A stretch of 64,000 bases of DNA from Pogostemon cablin (Eukaryota; Streptophyta; Magnoliopsida; Lamiales; Lamiaceae): contig CM042952.1 of the NCBI GenBank assembly GCA_023678885.1, positions 32,483,736 through 32,547,735 of the forward strand, in the 5' to 3' direction. The translations under genes and the position numbers were made by a program. Each line of letters begins with the position of its first letter. Position 1 is the stretch's first letter. The notes under the pieces were generated by a model, which was not told the DNA's origin, searched no databases, and saw only the letters and a program-made list of their open reading frames with translations. Below, piece by piece: positions 33,801 to 44,870 of this stretch.

Positions 33801-35338
33801 ATAGGCCTAAGTTGATATTCCATATTTCTCGGATATGGATATAACTTTGCATCTAATTTTTATTTTTACTATTTGTACTTATTAATTATTTGTATGTGGC
33901 TAACCATGTGCGATTATTTTTGCTAAAATATTAAAAATTATACCTTTATAGTGAAATACTAATATGTCAAAATAAATACTGCTGCGGATGGATAGAGTAT
34001 TTATTTAAAGAGCTAGTCTCTTAAATCGGGTTTAAGTGCAATTTAAATTTAAATTCAATAATATATGTAATAAATGTGTTATTTTTAAATTGAAGCTACC
34101 ATTACTTATTTTTATTAAAGTAACAATATTTATAAAAAAAATCAGTGCACAAACTATAAAGTGTTTATTCATTATAATTAATATATAATTTTCATTAATA
34201 AATATATATAAATTCAAAATGACACATAAACTAGTGTTTGCACATGTTGTGCACATAATTTATCTTTTTAAATTAAAAGAAATAGTAAAGACTCTTTATT
34301 TTATTTATTTATTTATTATTCTCTAAATCTGTGACAAGTTATATTATGAATGAAATATTTTATGATTTATGCATTTGTGGTTCTTTTCTTTTTTAAAAAC
34401 TAATTAAGTAGAATTTGATGGCATGTCAAAAAGCATGAAAAAAAACTCACAAAATCATCATCATGATGTCGTAGGTATAAAATTTCAACATCATACGAGG
34501 CCTCCAAAAATTGACCGGCTGTTTTTAGTTTAATGTTTGCCTGGAAGACCACCTAATTATTCAAATTAATCATTAAGTTACACCTTATAAACTTATCTAG
34601 TTGATTTGATGGAATGAGATTTATTTGTATTTTAACATCAATCATGTAGAGGAAGTTGTTGATTGTATATATGGAGTATAATTAATTTAATTCTTCTCTC
34701 CAACTTTTAACTTGTTACATGGAGTATAATAAATAATGATTACTCTATAAAGTTCAGTTAATCAATTTTACTCCTATATTGTTATTTATATTTGATACTA
34801 ATGTCCAATACAATTTACTCCAGTACTAATGCTTTATAATATGGTCATGAGTACTTTTCTTTTGATTATTTTTGCAGCACTTTTGATCATTTGATAGATT
34901 TAAAAACAATGTTTTGTCTCATGAAAGATGAATAAGAAATCATACTATACTAGTAACTAAAGGGTGGATTAGAAGTTAGTTAATCATAACCAAGCCTTCT
35001 TATATCTCCCTTAATTTGTTCCGATCACAGGATAAGAAATCCAATAATCAAGTAAGCTGGTTAGATTACCTCATTTCTTATGCATTATTCTTATACATGA
35101 ATTTAAAATCCACCAAATTAAAACTCACAAAAAACACAAATTATTATGTTCATAATTTATTGAATTTAAACAAAAATTGGAAATTAAGAATTGTTGATGA
35201 ATGATGGATATTTTAAGTAGTGTGTAAAAGTAGAAATGGAACTTTGGTGAGCGTTTTAAGAGAGATAGAGGGGGATGGGTCCCACAAGCACCGCCCATGC
35301 GGCCATGCGCACGCTGTCAATCCAGATGGAAGCCCTTA
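33801..35338. other. AT-rich spacer before AHL
   Basis: No gene was seen. From about 34450 the base composition becomes less extreme toward the AHL promoter, which suggests a change from repeat-derived to gene-proximal DNA. Confidence 0.5.
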
Positions 35339-35437
35339 CCCCACCCCACCCCACCCCACCCCACCCTCCCACCACTTGATCCAATCCTCTCATTTTAATT
35401 TGACCTAACCCTAACCCCAACCCCAACCCCAATCCCA
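35339..35437. promoter_or_regulatory. C-rich / telomere-like tracts upstream of AHL
   Basis: A run of CCCCA units (about 35339-35370) is followed at 35404-35437 by CCTAACCCTAACCCCAACCCC. The minus strand therefore has many runs of four G separated by one to three bases, the classic pattern for G-quadruplex formation. AACCCTAA also matches the plant telo-box. The tracts lie about 330-420 bp upstream of the AHL start codon. Confidence 0.6.
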
Positions 35438-35490
35438 AATTAAACTAAGCCCCCAACATAAAAACTACTTTCAACTCTCTCTCTCTCCTG

Positions 35491-35625
35491 ATGCATCTCT
35501 CTCACACCTCCCTAGCCTGCTAATCCAGAAGCTAGAGCTCTATGGATGATAGTGGAGGACAATATTGAGTTCAAATCTCTTGGGGTATGATGTTGAATCC
35601 AGTGTTTTTTCAACAACAAGGTTGA
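35491..35625 (+). promoter_or_regulatory. Three short upstream ORFs in probable AHL leader
   Basis: ATG..TAA 35491-35523 (10 codons), ATG..TGA 35542-35568 (8 codons) and ATG..TGA 35587-35625 (12 codons) precede the main start. They follow a CT-rich stretch (35470-35510) typical of plant leaders. If the transcript starts upstream of 35491 without a leader intron, ribosomes would meet these first. The transcript start is not known. Confidence 0.4.
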
Positions 35626-35762
35626 TTTATCAGTTGGTTTCTTCATTTGATTCTTGCCTCAGATTTCAGACAAGAATCTTGCTGCTTGGCTTATAATCTC
35701 CCATCTCAATATATATACAAAGAAAGCTTTCAAGGGTTAATTCAGGGAAGTTGAAGAAAGCG

Positions 35763-36635
35763 ATGGATCAGCTAGCTCACGGCCGCCCTCTGCCGCCACC
35801 GTTCCACAGCAGAGATCTTCAGCTCCACCACCACCAGTTCCAGCAGCCGAATCCAGAAGACGAGCAAAGTGGCAACACCAACCACGCCCTCACCCTAAAG
35901 CGAGACCGCGACGACAATTACAGCATAACTACCACCACCGCCACTTCCGACGCCACAGACCTCGTCCAGGCCTCCGCCGATCAAGGCGAGGGTACCCGTA
36001 GACCCCGCGGCCGCCCCTCCGGATCCAAGAACAAACCCAAACCCCCAATTATAATCACTCGAGACAGCGCCAACGCACTCAGATCTCACGTGATGGAAAT
36101 CGCCAATGGCTGCGACATTCCAGAAAGCATCTCCACCTTCGCCACACGGCGGCAGAGGGGCGTCTGCATCCTCAGCGGAAGCGGCACCGTCACCAATGTA
36201 ACCCTCCGGCAACCCGCCTCCCCCACCTCCGTCCTCACCCTACATGGAAGATTCGAAATTCTGTCGCTTTCCGGCTCATTCCTCCCCCCACCCGCACCCC
36301 CGGCCGCGTCCGGACTTGCCATATACCTCTCCGGAGCGCAAGGGCAGGTGGTGGGAGGGACGGTGGTGGGCCCCCTCCTGGCCTCCGGGCCGGTGGTCAT
36401 CATGGCGGCTTCGTTTGGAAACGCAGCGTACGAGCGGCTGCCGCTGGAGGATGAGGAGGCGGCGGTAGCACCGGTGGGGAGTGGTGGACAGCTGGGATCG
36501 CCGCCGGGGATGGGCGGACAACAACTGATGAATGAATCGAACGCGAACATGTTTCAAGGGACACCTCAAAATCTGCTAAACTCGGTTCAATTGCCAGCTG
36601 AGGCATATTGGGCCACAGGTCGCCCTCCCTTTTAA
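35763..36635 (+). CDS. AHL: AT-hook motif nuclear-localized (AHL) protein
   Basis: This intronless gene codes for 290 residues, starting at the ATG in GCGATGG. Residues 79-96 form a type-I AT-hook (core RGRP followed by GSKNKPKPP). Residues about 105-225 form the PPC/DUF296 domain, including the conserved GRFEIL at 162-167. His- and Gln-rich sequence precedes the hook, and a Gly/Met/Gln-rich tail ends in GRPPF. AHL proteins bind AT-rich DNA minor groove and act as trimers in the nucleus to regulate growth, flowering and hormone genes. A single type-I hook and no intron place it in clade A. The coding region is markedly GC-rich compared with its surroundings. I cannot assign it to one numbered Arabidopsis orthologue. 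Confidence 0.93.
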   Translation: MDQLAHGRPLPPPFHSRDLQLHHHQFQQPNPEDEQSGNTNHALTLKRDRDDNYSITTTTATSDATDLVQASADQGEGTRRPRGRPSGSKNKPKPPIIITRDSANALRSHVMEIANGCDIPESISTFATRRQRGVCILSGSGTVTNVTLRQPASPTSVLTLHGRFEILSLSGSFLPPPAPPAASGLAIYLSGAQGQVVGGTVVGPLLASGPVVIMAASFGNAAYERLPLEDEEAAVAPVGSGGQLGSPPGMGGQQLMNESNANMFQGTPQNLLNSVQLPAEAYWATGRPPF

Positions 36636-38385
36636 ATTAGATGAAAAAAACCCTATGTTTAATTTTCTTCTTCTTCTCATAACATCATTTTCACTAGTTC
36701 ATTCTGCATTAATTTTTCTTTCTTTCTTAAGTTCTACCCTAGATCATTAGCTAGTGTTTCTCTTTTTTAGTTTATATGATGAGTTCATGGTTTCATCCAG
36801 TACTTGTTTGCGGCCTTAATCATTTTGAAGAGGGATGTACAAAATCATGAATTCTTTCTTTCTTTCTTTGTGCTTACATTTTATGGGATGATCATAAAAA
36901 TCACTTAGATTAATTCTTCATTATGTTAATTAATTACCAAATATATATTCACATGGATGTAGTGAGGATCCTAAGTGTATATATACTCAAATTAATCTTC
37001 TTGTTTTATTTATCTTTGCACACACACACACAAAAGAATACATGTGGGAGTTGAAGTAGCATTTGAAGGAGGATCTTTCTCTTTCTCTTTCTCTTTCTCT
37101 TTCTCTTTCTATATATGATCTGTCATATGTAATGGAGGAGGATGGTAATAGCGGAAAATCCAAGGTGGGGTGCAAATTGCAATGGGGAGGAATGAAAGTG
37201 CATGTCAATTGGGGTGAAACAGAGAGGTATGGGTTAACATTCTACCTTGATTTCTTGTTTGACTGTACAACTTTTTGGGTCAAGAGACATGAATATGGGG
37301 GACTGCGTTACACGTGCACTGCTCTGAACTTAGCTCCTTTCCAAGGCACAACTAACTCTTCCACCACCAACAAACACCAGGGATTAATGCAGATAAACTT
37401 TCCACCTTTAACACCCCCTCTATCTCTCTTCATCTTCATCTTCATCTAGAAAATACTAGGACTAGGAATACTACTATTTTATTCATATTGAATTGAGTAC
37501 TAATCTGCTTCCCCCACTCTTGATTCACAAAATTATGGTTCACTGCACTCACTCAGACATCACTTCACATGCCCTACCATTTCCCTTTTGCCATATGTTT
37601 GACCCCTTTTGGAGTTCTAGATCTCTGGACAAAACAAAAATTCTTTCATTCCTTATTGTACCAATTCTTCCTTAATTATGAATTTTTTAGGTTTGGTTCC
37701 TCTTAAATTTTTACTCCAATCAAAGTTTTCCTGATTTCCATGACATTCCTTAATTAGGAGTATTTTTTTTTGCGCTGATCTCATAACATTTAATAGAATT
37801 TATTTAATTCTGATTCCATGACATTGAAATTTAGTACTGTAAAGAGTCATATGAGTCCGTATCCAGTGAGATTTTTTTTTCACTAATATCATTCTTTTTA
37901 TTAAAAATATTACTCCATTACATTTCATTTATACTATTTATTTTTATAAAATAATTTGTCACCATAAAGTTTTCTTGGACCAATCACTTATTTCAGTGTG
38001 ATTTTTGTTTTGTATTCCCTAATATATTTTTTTATTAAAATATTATATCCTAATTAATGATCAATAAATTCTATTACACATAATTATAATTTAGACATTA
38101 ATCATGATAATCAATCATGACACGTAACAAATATCTAATACTATATAAAATAAGAGATAAAACATGAAATCGAAAAAGGAGATCTCATTTGAAGTTTTAT
38201 TATATGTATGATTTAAGTACACTTGATAGTTGATACTTTATTTAATCTTTAGCTTTTAGTGTTGTATTATATTAATTTAAGAATTTTATTATCTTTACAT
38301 GTATATTTATATTTAGGGTAGTTACTTGTGAGAAAGGGTATATGTGTGACTAATTGTGAGACACATCAATATATATTACTGTTAA
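36636..38385. other. AHL 3' region and spacer
   Basis: A probable 3' untranslated region with TTTCTTTCTTTC and similar runs follows AHL. (CA)n lies at 37019-37032 and a (CTTTCT)n run at 37076-37108. An ATG-initiated frame at 37131-37449 (about 105 codons) has no recognised domain and ends in a Phe/Ile-rich repeat, so I do not call it a gene. Confidence 0.5.
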
Positions 38386-38597
38386 AAGCACTTCGAATTT
38401 TCTGCGTCATTTTCGTGTATCATCTCCTGTGTTACACATTAAATGATTGACATGTAAGAGGGGAATTAAATCTAATCATTGCCCCTAGGTTTTAAGATTT
38501 AGGGTATAGTTTTCTCTCTCTTACGTATCGTGCATCCAACGATTTGACACAGGAGATGATGTACTAAAATGACACAAAGAATCCGAGCCGCTACTAA
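38386..38597. mobile_element. Foldback MITE with ~50-bp TIRs
   Basis: The left part has TTCTGCGTCATTTTCGTGTA followed by TCATCTCCTGTGT. The reverse complement of the right part has TTCTTTGTGTCATTTTAGTA followed by CATCATCTCCTGTGT. The match continues weakly outward. The interior is short (~100 bp) and non-coding. Confidence 0.65.
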
Positions 38598-39497
38598 AGT
38601 ATACTTATCTTAATACATATAATTAAAAAGTAGTTTTCTAAAATAGTTTTTGTAAAAATATATGTGTCATAATAAGAATGAATTGCAATTTTCCAAACAC
38701 ATGTGTTGTTCTATTATTGGTTGATTCCTATTTATTGTAATTAAATGCTTAAAAATATTAATTAATTAAAATATGTATAAATAATCCTTAAATAATATAT
38801 TTTGAATATTGTTTATTTGGTTTTTTTAAATTAATTATAGAAAAAACATTTTTATATTTTTAATATGAACGATAGTTATATAAAAATTTAATATAATAGT
38901 AATAAACTATACACATACTAAGAGAAATTTTGTTATAAGCATTAGAAATTGAATTGAATTTTTTTATATTTTATTTATATAAACATATACATAATTTAAT
39001 TTTTATTTATATTAACTTTATTCCATCAAAAGTTATAAAAATATTTTTCGCGGACCAATATTTATGTACATAAATTTAATCCAACTATACTAATTATAAC
39101 TAATACAATTTATTATATTTATATACTTAAATTTAATCCGAATACGTTTATTAATAAATATATATACATATTAGTAAATTATAACTAATACAATTCATTG
39201 ATGAATTGAAAATGATGAATTTGTTATGAATATGCATAGTAAACTTTAACAAAAATTTTATGTGGAAAATTAATGGTACAATTGAAAAAATAAATTAATA
39301 CATTCATAAAAAAATACATATATAATAATTCATTTAAATTAGAACACCACAATAATAATAATAATTAATTAATTATATATATATAATACTATATAATTAT
39401 AATATTTAATTTTTTATTTCTTTTAATATTAAAGATGTTATGTGGTGAATGTAATTATTTATATTTATTAAAATAAAATTTTTATAAGACCGCGTAA
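38598..39497. other. AT-rich spacer
   Basis: No gene was seen. The stretch is very AT-rich with many TATA and ATTTAATT runs. Confidence 0.6.
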
Positions 39498-39731
39498 CAC
39501 TACAAAAAAATTGTTGGTTGGTAAATTTTTAGCAACGGAAAATCAATTATGTTGCTAAAAATTCCATTGGTAATTTATAGAGTATAAAGATTCCCTTGGT
39601 AATACATTAGTAATTTACCAACAGATTGAATTCTGTTGATAAAATAGAGAATAAATCTGTTGGCATTCCATTCCAACGGATTGAATTTCGTTGGTAAATT
39701 CCGTTGCTAAAAAAATACTTTTTTTGTAGTC
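39498..39731. mobile_element. CACTA-type MITE
   Basis: It begins CACTACAAAAAAATTG and ends CTTTTTTTGTAGTC, the typical termini of CACTA (En/Spm) elements, with the last base changed from G. Sub-terminal repeats of the type TTGGTAAATTTTTAGCAACGG / CCGTTGCTAAAAA occur at both ends. No transposase is encoded. It is 234 bp long. Confidence 0.8.
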
Positions 39732-40124
39732 ATGTAACATACGGGTTATGTACTAGTTATTATATATAATTAAAGTATATTTATCGATAGTTAAAATATA
39801 TTTGTAGTGAATAATATTATAATATTCTAGAATTACACTTTGATGTATTATTTATCATATTAAAAATATATATATCCAAATTACTAATAAACGTATTTTA
39901 ACTATATAATAAGCATACATTAACACATTTCATATAAACATGGTCTTACAAGAGTGTCAATGACTTTGTCTTTATATTTATGTTCAAATTCTTCAAATTA
40001 TGATTTTTTTCAAGAACAAAGTACGCTTAAAATATTCATTTTGAGCTAAAGGGAGGAGCAAAACTCAAGAAATGTGCGAAACTATAATTAAAATTCGAGT
40101 GTTCAGCGTTTTAGTACAGTTCAA
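39732..40124. other. AT-rich spacer
   Basis: No gene was seen. A short stretch near 39935-39975 (ATGGTCTTACAAGAGTGTCAATGACTTTGTC) resembles a decayed family C end. Confidence 0.5.
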
Positions 40125-40304
40125 TGTATACTATAGTAGCACATCAGAATTCTGGGCCCAAAAAAAGCAGCAGCCCACCTATTTCAGCCCAACAAGCGTT
40201 TCAGGACAGATCGGTATATACAATAGTTGCACATCGGAATTCTGGGCCAAAAAAAGCAACAGCCCACCTATTTCAGCCCAACAGGCATCAGATCAAAAGC
40301 ATGT
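40125..40304. repeat. 90-bp tandem duplication
   Basis: TGTATACTATAGTAGCACAT...CACCTATTTCAGCCCAACA (40125) and TATATACAATAGTTGCACAT... (40215) are ~90% identical and exactly 90 bp apart. The open frames across it reflect the repeat and look non-coding. Confidence 0.8.
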
Positions 40305-40429
40305 TGTTTTCAGCCTAACACAGCCTGTTTTAGTGAAAGAGTGACCGAGTGAGAATTAAAAACCATTTTTGCACGTTGTTACTCCCTCCGTGGCTCATAA
40401 ATTGATAATTTAAAGATAGAAAGTAAATA

Positions 40430-40686
40430 AAATTTATTAAATGATCATCTCATCTAAAAGCTTAAGCTGGTAGAGAGGAATGTCATTTAATATTTAATTA
40501 ATACATTCTAATACGTCCTCTCACATGCAAATGGAGATTTTTTTACTCAAGTCTTGCTTGTGGAATTTTTCTCATAAATGGGTGGTGGTGAGATTCGAAT
40601 TCTGGACCTTTGTTAACTATGAGCTTTTATACCATGTTAAATTACCACCTCATCTAAAAGTTTAAGTTTTTAGATGAGGTGGTCAT
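40430..40686. mobile_element. Foldback/SINE-like element, interrupted
   Basis: The start TTTATTAAATGATCATCTCATCTA is inverted at the other end as TAGATGAGGTGGTCATTTAATAAA. The latter is reached only by joining 40686 to 42316 across the LTR insertion. Inside are a local palindrome (CCACCTCATCTAAAA...TTTTTAGATGAGGTGG, 40645-40682) and, on the minus strand, a tRNA-like stretch (ATGGTATAAAAGCTC...AATTCGAATCTC). Confidence 0.55.
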
Positions 40687-42310
40687 TGAACTTAGTCTCA
40701 ATTTTGGTACAAATTGATAAGAGTAAGCATACTCTATCGTTGTGTAGAACGTGGTGACCAAGTGCAAAATTTATAATATCGAACCCAAGAGAGAAAGTGT
40801 ATGTATCCGTATTTGAGAAATGTTTTACTCTAGAAGGACTAATCAATAAAATGAGCGGATATAATTAACTACAATAAATTCCTAAGAAAGCAATTAAGAT
40901 AAAAAGATGCAAATGGAATGGATGAAGGTTAGATGGATGGAGTAACAATCTAAAGAGGAGTAAGGCTAACCACAATCAAGATTTAGGACACAACATGAAC
41001 TTGTTAAATTCAAATGGCTAACATCAATGACAATTGGAATAAAAGCAATCACAAATGTTCCCCTAATCCCTATGACCAAGGTAATTAGGTTCTTAACTCA
41101 TTACAAATTTTAAGCACAAAAGATTGTCTCTTACTCTCAATTCCCTTAGAATGTACTATGATTATAAGATTGGTTCTTCTCACTCAATTAATAACCTACT
41201 TAGATCAATTAACTAAGTGTCCCAACATGAGTTTTCAAAGTATACAAAAATGCTACCACATACTTCACATACTAACATACAAAATTCATATTATAACATG
41301 ATTCAATCAAATCCCTAAGCACAATATTAGAATGACCATCCTAATATCATAAATGGAGAGTTTAACCACACACATCATAATACAAATAAACTAAATCATA
41401 AATCATGGAGGAAATTTTAAAAATCACATCAACTAAACCATTAGAAATTCAACAAATCCAAAGATCCCCAATTCATCACGTGGCTAGCCTCACAAGAGGT
41501 CTAGCCAACAATAAACATCATGAAAACATCCCTAAAATGCTTACAAATATTCATTGTTGTAAACAACACAAAGAAAATACAAAATGAAAGTAGAGTTCTC
41601 CCCTATATAGAATTGGGTTGATTTCTTCTCTTCAAGATGCAATTTTCACTCTTCAAGCCTCAATCATCAATAGATGTGTGATGGGTAGATGGAATGTGTG
41701 AAGATGGATGAAGATGAAGGTGAAAATGGTGGAAAATGGGATAGAATTTGGATGGATGGATGAATGGAGAGTAGGATAGATGAATGAAGATGAAAATGGA
41801 TGAAATGTGGGTGTGTGGTGTGTGAGAGCAGCCCCTGCTCTTCTGGTGGAGGATTGGGAGGTTTTGGATATTTATACCCCTTGAAAATTCCTAATTTCGC
41901 ACTGCAGAATTTGACATTTTGCACGAAAATTCTATCGAATTTTTGTACTTCGGTCAAATTTTCCTTATAGTGTACGTAGCCTTCGATGCTCTGTTTTCGC
42001 CCGTGTTTTTCACAAAAAAATACACAAAAATTCGACAGAATTTTTTCCCTCGGTTGAATTTTTGTGATAGTTTCACTCCACTTCACTGTTTTGGCTTTTT
42101 CTCCCTCGTTTTAACTCCGAATTGAGATCCGTTTTTTTCTACATCTTTCTCTTCACTTCTAGAATTCATTTATACCTGAAAATTATAAAAATTCCACCAA
42201 AGTACAAATTCTCCAAATATTTACAAATATCGCGCAATTTAAGGCACTCAAATTAAGTATAATTGCATGGAACCATGCTATAATTGGACATGAGATTTCT
42301 TTACTCATCA
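40687..42310. mobile_element. Solo LTR-like insertion, 1,624 bp
   Basis: The block starts TGAACTTAG and ends TTACTCATCA (TG..CA). The perfect 5-bp duplication GTCAT flanks it at 40682-40686 and 42311-42315. It has no gag-pol coding, no second LTR and no primer site. A phrase near the left end (CCAAGTGCAAAATTTATAATATCGAACCCAAG) is of the kind found in large plant LTRs. Single-LTR size and TSD fit a solo LTR left by LTR-LTR recombination. Orientation is uncertain. Confidence 0.65.
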
Positions 42311-42423
42311 GTCATTTAATAAAGTTAATTGAGAATGATAAAAATAAATGTAAAAAATTAAATAAAATTGTTGGAGTTGATGATAAAGATCAATGGTGTC
42401 CAAATGGAGTCAAACTTGGTCCT

Positions 42424-43100
42424 TCAATTTTCGAGAAGTTGGATAATTGCGTGAGATTGAACACATCTAGCCACCTTGTAGTGCACAACCGAGGCAGATC
42501 CGTACTCCCTCAAAGCTTCAAACGTCCCACTACTCACCACTCGTATCTCCAATGGCACGACCGTCACTCGCGACTCGCGATGCATTCCATCCAAGCACCT
42601 CTAGATCTTCACTGGGTCGGCAGCTTCCCCGCATCCTTCACCCACAGCTTCCAGTACACCACGTAGTGAGCCGGGAACGATCTCGTATCTGCAGTGCTCG
42701 TGTAGTCCACCACGCCCGGAATATGTCGCCGGTTTGGTATGGATACAGACCGGCATAGGTGGTGAGCACCATCTCGTAGTCCTGCTCGGGCTGGTCATCC
42801 AGGTCAGCGCTGCAGGGCAGGGGCAGGAACTCGAAGTAGGCCATGTTTAGCATGATGGGATCTAGATTGAGAGCGGGCAGCAAAGAGACAAAAAGCGCGT
42901 GCCTACTTTTGGCAATCCTCCGGTGTAGTAGTCCAGAGCCATTGAACCCGTGAAGCCTGCCTCCAGAAACTTAGCGTTGGGCCAAATCCTGGCCGCGAGC
43001 AATGAAGGCCGCCTCGTACGGTTGGAGGCGGGACATGCACTCGCGGAGGGAGGGATCCGTCACTCTGGGGTCGATATCCTGAGCGAGCTGCTCCCAGTTA
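42424..43100 (-). pseudogene. GH3 (auxin-amido synthetase) pseudogene, 3' part
   Basis: Read on the minus strand, successive frames give stretches typical of GH3 acyl-acid amido synthetases. They are WEQLAQDIDPRVTDPSLREC, then a WPNAKFLE and YTGGLPK stretch, MAYFEFLP, YEMVLTTYAGLY with GDIF, VDYTSTADTRSF with HYVVYWKL, LEIRVVSSGTFEALREYG and a final HYKVARCVQ with a stop at 42424. GH3 enzymes conjugate jasmonate, auxin or similar acids to amino acids. The copy is broken by an in-frame stop and several frameshifts. It lacks the N-terminal half and about 45-60 residues between GDIF and the YTSTADT stretch. It abuts the P450 fragment with only a few bases between them. Confidence 0.8.
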
Positions 43101-43103
43101 TGG

Positions 43104-43795
43104 TGGAGGATATCATATTGAACTTCGTAATGGCTGGTAACTCTGTCCTGGTTCTTTTACATGATGTGCAAGCACCCTCTCTTACAGGAGAGGACGGCGC
43201 AAGAGGTGAGGGAAGTAACGGCAGGGGTCGTAAAGGTGGAAGACTATGTAGGGTGTCTGAGTGAGGAAGTAGTGGAGAAGATGCATTGTCTTCATGCTGC
43301 ACTCACTGAGACCCTCAGATTATATCCTCCAGTTCCTTTGGTATGTAATGTGTGTGTTTTTATATTTTGATTCAAGATTGAGCAATCAAGTGATTGATAA
43401 AGAGGACTAAACGTAGGATCCGAAGATGTGCTTCTCAGATGACACAATGCCGTATGGTTTCCATGTGAAAAAGGGCGATTCTGTGTCGTACATGCCGTAT
43501 GCAATGGGGAGGATGAGCTTCATATGGGGAGACGATGCAGAGGAGAGATGGCTCGACCACAACGGTTGCTTTCCAGGTTAGTACTAATGCCTTTCGAGGC
43601 TTTGATACAATGTGGTAAGGATTTCGGGCCAATTGATAATGGTTATTGCAGGGCGGGCCGAGGATCTTTTTGGGGAAGGAATTTGCTTACAGACAGATGA
43701 AGATTCTATCAGCTGTTCTTCTGAGGTTGTTTGTGTTCAGATTGAATGATGAGAAGAAGACAGTAAGATATAGGATCATGATCAATCCACATTGA
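43104..43795 (+). pseudogene. CYP704-like P450 pseudogene (last three exons)
   Basis: The fragment matches exons 4-6 of the intact P450 at 47464-49888. Exon 4 (about 43104-43340) has EDIILNFVMAG, then a frameshift, then EVVEKMHCLHAALTETLRL. Exon 5 (43417-43576) has SDDTMPYGFHVKKGD and YAMGRMSFIWGDD. Exon 6 (43652-43795) has GPRIFLGKEFAYRQMKI. Intron borders GT/AG are kept. Lesions are a frameshift after the AG(K/N) I-helix start, losses of about 6 and 11 codons in exon 5, heme-ligand Cys changed to Phe, and a one-base loss creating an early stop near the end. It is probably the remnant of a local tandem duplicate. Confidence 0.9.
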
Positions 43796-44528
43796 TGGGG
43801 GGCTCACTCTTCGTGCTTTTCCAAGATTACAACATGATCCCATTAATTGATTTCCTGTTTTCTGTGATTTTAAATTATGTTTCAAGTTAATAACATACTC
43901 TTAGCAATTATGCATTCATCCTCTGCAAAATGACTATGTTTCATCTAGTTTACTTTTATTACTTAATATTAACAAATAATTTATGAAACAACATTTTGCC
44001 ATAGATAATGCAACATGCCAACAACTAAGAGTTTCCATTTGTTTAAACTAAAACTATTTAATGTAGGACAGTACGTAGAGAGCTTAATTTCAAGGATATA
44101 AACAAATGAAAATGACTTGTAACTAAATTATTAATTCAGACTCTTGCTTGCACACAGCTCACGGCCAAATCCCAAAAAAAAAAAAATCTTTATTAATTAA
44201 AGTATACTTTTAAAAACAAAATACTACTTTTACACATCGTTTTGGTAGACTGGTCATCTTATCTTCTCTCCCAACTTTTAATACAATTTTCTTTTAAATC
44301 AAAATAAAATTTCTAGCTTTTAATATTATTTAATCTTTTCATCAAAATAATATTTCTAGGAAATTAACAACCAGCCTATTTAGGAAAAAATAAAAGCCTA
44401 TAGAGTGAAGCTATCGCTAAGTTTTGTGATTAATTTTCAGTTAATTTTGTATAATTCGTTTTACGTTTTCCTATTTAAAAAAAAAGAATCACAATGCACA
44501 AAACGTTGTATATAATATTTCCTATTTT
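43796..44528. other. Spacer with family B remnant
   Basis: No gene was seen. The stretch 44155-44245 (CAAATCCC, A-run, TTTATTAATTAAAGTATAC, CTTTTACACATCG) resembles part of family B. Confidence 0.5.
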
Positions 44529-44870
44529 GAGTTGATATTAGGTGCAACGGATAAAGGGTGCACCCATATATGTATAACTTTTTATTCTATTTTGTATACA
44601 AATTATTTTATTTTTTATACGTGTTCCTTAATAATTGTATACTTTTTTCACACTAAATTTTTAATTAAAAAAAAACTAACATCCATATGTGTATAACTTT
44701 TAATTTAATAGTGTATACATATTTTTTTAATAATTGTATATTTTTTTACACTCAATTTTTCATTAAAAAAACTAACAATTAAATTGTATATATATTTTTT
44801 ATAATTGTATATGTATTTGTTTATATTTGTATACGTTTTTTAAAGCGGGTGCACAGTACAGTTAGCCTAA
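44529..44870 (+). mobile_element. Family A repeat, copy 5 (uninterrupted)
   Basis: GATATTAGGTGCAACGG and GGGTGCACCCATATATG begin it, and GCGGGTGCACAGTACAGTTAGCCTAATAT ends it. AATAGTGTATACATATTT in the middle shows the undisturbed form of the gypsy insertion site in copy 2. The ATATTAGG/CCTAATAT ends form a short inverted repeat outside the GGTGCAC motifs. Confidence 0.65.

Noticed and set aside
36086..36550. 154-codon frame antisense to AHL
   Set aside because: Shadow of the GC-rich AHL coding region.
37131..37449. ~105-codon ATG-initiated frame downstream of AHL
   Set aside because: No recognisable domain, repeat-like end (TCTTCATCTTCATC), and a preceding (CTTTCT)n; not enough to call a gene.
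40072..40344. 90-codon frame with two similar halves
   Set aside because: It reflects a 90-bp tandem duplication; there is no homology to a known protein that I can see.
42950..43264. 104-codon plus-strand frame
   Set aside because: It crosses the GH3/P450 pseudogene junction, mostly antisense to GH3; a chance frame.
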